DNA of 64,000 bases from Lichenostomus cassidix. Its lineage: Eukaryota; Chordata; Aves; Passeriformes; Meliphagidae. The translations under genes and the position numbers were made by a program. Of this stretch, positions 61,476 to 64,000 are shown piece by piece. The stretch spans positions 50,164,359-50,228,358 of the forward strand of contig CM039179.1 in NCBI GenBank assembly GCA_008360975.2, written 5' to 3'. The notes under the pieces were generated by a model. The model worked only from the letters and a program-made list of their open reading frames with translations. It did no database searches and was not told the DNA's origin. The number at the start of each line of letters is the position of its first letter. The first letter of the stretch is position 1.

Positions 61476-64000
61476 CCAAGCTGATTTTGAGCCAAGATTC
61501 AATATCGTCCACTAGAGGAGAATCCATTCAAATAATTAGTGGATTATTAACTACCCTTATAATGGAAATTTACTCAGAAATTCTTACTTGTAGGTAGAAA
61601 TTTCATGTCAAAATTTCTGGTTTAACTTTCTAGACAATGTTTGAATACCAGACTGAAAAGTTAGTGATAAATAGCCCTTTCTTTACAAATACTTTATTTT
61701 ATGTTGCAATCCTCACTAAGCACTATTTTGTGAAGAGAGAGCTGTGAACTTTCACTACTTGCTATTCTTTTGATTATTTTTGTACACATTCTCTCTGTTT
61801 TGTCAACATCCATTTGATGTTGACACTATTTTTGGTTTAAAAAATTGTGATGATTGATGTATTTTAGTAATTTTGTCATCAAATCTAAGTTGACACTTTA
61901 TTTAGACTGATCAACAGCTATAAAAACCATCCCATAATTATTGCTTGGCATAAGGAATGGTAAAAAAGAAGAAACAATATTGCTTGTGATTGAAACTGCT
62001 TTCTTTTCTGTTGACTTTGCATTCCCCTTTTTAACATTTGCTTAACATTTGTAAAGAAGGCTACTAAAGAAGGCACCTAAACAATTCAGAAACAGCTGGG
62101 ATTCTCATAAGAATTTTGCATCTTGCCCCTCTTTCTGGAAGTCAAGGCCAAGAGCTATCTTTAATACTCAAATATTTTAAAAAGAGAATTTAGATGTGGG
62201 ATTATTTTTATAACTTCAGTGCATTTAGAAAGTGACTGGACTATCTCCAAGCCACAGTTCTTACATTCTAGAAAATAGGATAGCTAGTTTATCATTATGG
62301 ACAAATGGAGAATAAATTAAATAGAATGTTTGAAAGAAATTACAATAAAGCATAGTTTTTATTTCTTTAATGGGGGAGAAGTGAACACTCAGTGACGAGG
62401 TCAGGTGAAACAGGTCCTTTTTACAAGCATTGTGAGCAGAAAGCAAAATTTTATCAGTTAACTTTCATCATCTAATATGAAGATGTGATCAGTAAATTTA
62501 TTTATGGATATATTGCATATTTCTGTACAACCAAAAGGGTCCTCTGCTTGTGCTTGCTTAAGATGTCCTCCACTATGCAAGAGAAACATTTTGTCCCTGT
62601 TAGTGCCAAACAAGCATCATTGCCATAGGTGTCTGTGTGGTAGGGAAGGGGGGGACCAGTGTGACACATGGCATATCTACCAACCTGGAGGATGCTGAGC
62701 TCAGGGATAATCCTCTGAATTTCTGACAGGGATCCTGCATTCCTCAGTTTCTGGGTTTATTGGCAGAAGTTATAAAAGTTGTCTTTTCTGGTAATTCCCC
62801 ACACTTCAGCTTATGGCCAGAGTTTGATCAGTCATGCATTAGCATGCATTTTCTCCCTAAAATAATCTTGCTAATAAAATCCTGTGACAAACAACTTTTA
62901 TGTACTTCCTCCTTTCCTTTAATCTATGTAACTCTAAATTTTACTAGACACAATAAACTTTTCAACTATGAACAAGGGAATTGCAACATTTTTTAGGAGC
63001 CATCAGGTGACAAAATTCCATTTCTCTTCCCTTTAAATAGGTAGTAATTATTTATACTGTGATATAAAGCCTTTTTTGTAATGTTATTTATATAGTAATT
63101 TTCATTATGCAAATGAAATAATAAAATAGCAGCAATGTAACATAGCTAATGATTTATAGTTGCAGGAATGAGAACCTTATGGCTTGAACCATCTCAGAAT
63201 ATCTGGAATAACCTTGAGGGCATTTGAACACTTAAGTATCATCCATTTAGAGCTCTTAAAACTAATAAAGGATAAACACAAAGTGAATCTAGGGTTTTTA
63301 TAACAAAGTCACTATTTAGAGGGGCTACAGGATATGTATTTAGAATTTCAGGTTTTGTGAGACCAGGTGTATCTAAATATTTGCCTTTTTGACACCTGAA
63401 ATTAATAATGAAATTTTGCCTGGCAGTGTATCCAAAAGAACTGCAGAAGAGAGAAATTTCACTGATTACAGAAAGCTTAAAAAGTGAAAAGGCCTTGAAA
63501 CATATGTCCCACCAAAAGGAATAGTCATAAATCACATGTGAGCACAGGACTGCTGCAAAGTGAAAGGCCCTAAGTTAGACTTTGGCAGTGAAAGGCTACC
63601 TGCATTATTGATTTGAACTTGAATTTAAACAGCCACCCCTCCAATTTAATATCCCATTCTGAAGACATTAAAGCAAACTCACTGCTAAATAAAATAGAGA
63701 GTTAAAGAGACGTGGTGCTAGATATAGCAAAACAATGTAACAATTTAATTAGGCGATAATGTTTCTGGCACTGGAGTGTACACAGCAATAAACTTTTTGT
63801 GGTTGATTAAATGCTGAAGTGAAGCAGAGCATGAAATCTTTCTCAGAGTAAGGAGCTGCTTCTGGATGTTCCCATTACCCGTGGGTCTCCACACGTCTGT
63901 AAGGCAGCAGGTCCCACTCAGCTCTCCTGTGACTCAGCCCTGGGTGCTGGGAGTGCAGCCCTTAGGGGATTCAGCACTGACTTTGCTTCTATTCATTTTC
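61476..64000. other. AT-rich interval to the window end
   Basis: No gene or transposon was recognised. At 63100-63118, TTTCATT and AATGAAA flank ATGCA, producing an octamer-like ATGCAAAT inside a 7-bp inverted repeat. Nothing firm can be said about the last 200 bases. Confidence 0.5.

Noticed and set aside
61267..61597. Frames across the CCTCT array on both strands
   Set aside because: Their length comes from a repeat that lacks stop codons, not from coding.
1..64000. tRNA, rRNA, snRNA genes, CRISPR arrays and prokaryotic operons
   Set aside because: None seen. The sequence is vertebrate nuclear DNA, and the spaced repeats present are microsatellites, LINEs and LTRs.

Overview
The window looks like an AT-rich, gene-poor stretch of a bird nuclear chromosome. 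No complete gene is visible. The avian call rests on the interspersed repeats: several CR1 LINE copies, almost all 5'-truncated and recognisable by the reverse-transcriptase C-terminus and the 3' end, plus solitary LTRs of the ERVK-like and ERVL-like kinds. I see no SINE-rich or L1-rich mammalian pattern and no prokaryotic gene structure. I judge a songbird or other neoavian likelier than a chicken-like bird, but this rests only on remembered LTR families and is weak.

Layout. 1-2.6 kb: unremarkable AT-rich DNA. 2.6-3.4 kb: an old, heavily mutated CR1 on the minus strand. 3.4-28.5 kb: a long gene-free interval with short tandem duplications; parts (about 16.9-17.3 kb and 21.2-21.7 kb) are rich in TAATTA-type motifs and could be conserved regulatory DNA. 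28.4-31.2 kb: a repeat nest holding a 104-bp palindrome, a CR1 RT fragment, an ERVK-like LTR, a second CR1-like remnant and an ERVL-like LTR. 31.2-44.5 kb: AT-rich DNA with one good splice-bounded open exon candidate (35087-35240), a CR1 3' stub and a second ERVL-like LTR. 44.55-45.07 kb: a very clean solo LTR with a 6-bp target-site duplication, followed about 120 bp later by a second, weaker exon candidate (45197-45367) whose phase fits the first. 46.8-52.4 kb: three more CR1 copies. 52.4-64 kb: AT-rich DNA with a cluster of diverged hairpins (57.67-58.2 kb), an AAT microsatellite and an 86-bp pure CCTCT array.

Apart from the CR1 frames, the open reading frames are what chance gives in AT-rich DNA. 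The best guess is that the window is intronic or intergenic, possibly inside a long-intron gene read on the plus strand. The two exon candidates are hypotheses. I did not recognise either peptide. The most unusual non-repeat structures are the palindromic elements at 28.6 kb and 57.67-58.2 kb, where arms differ mainly by transitions that keep G-T or A-C type pairs.
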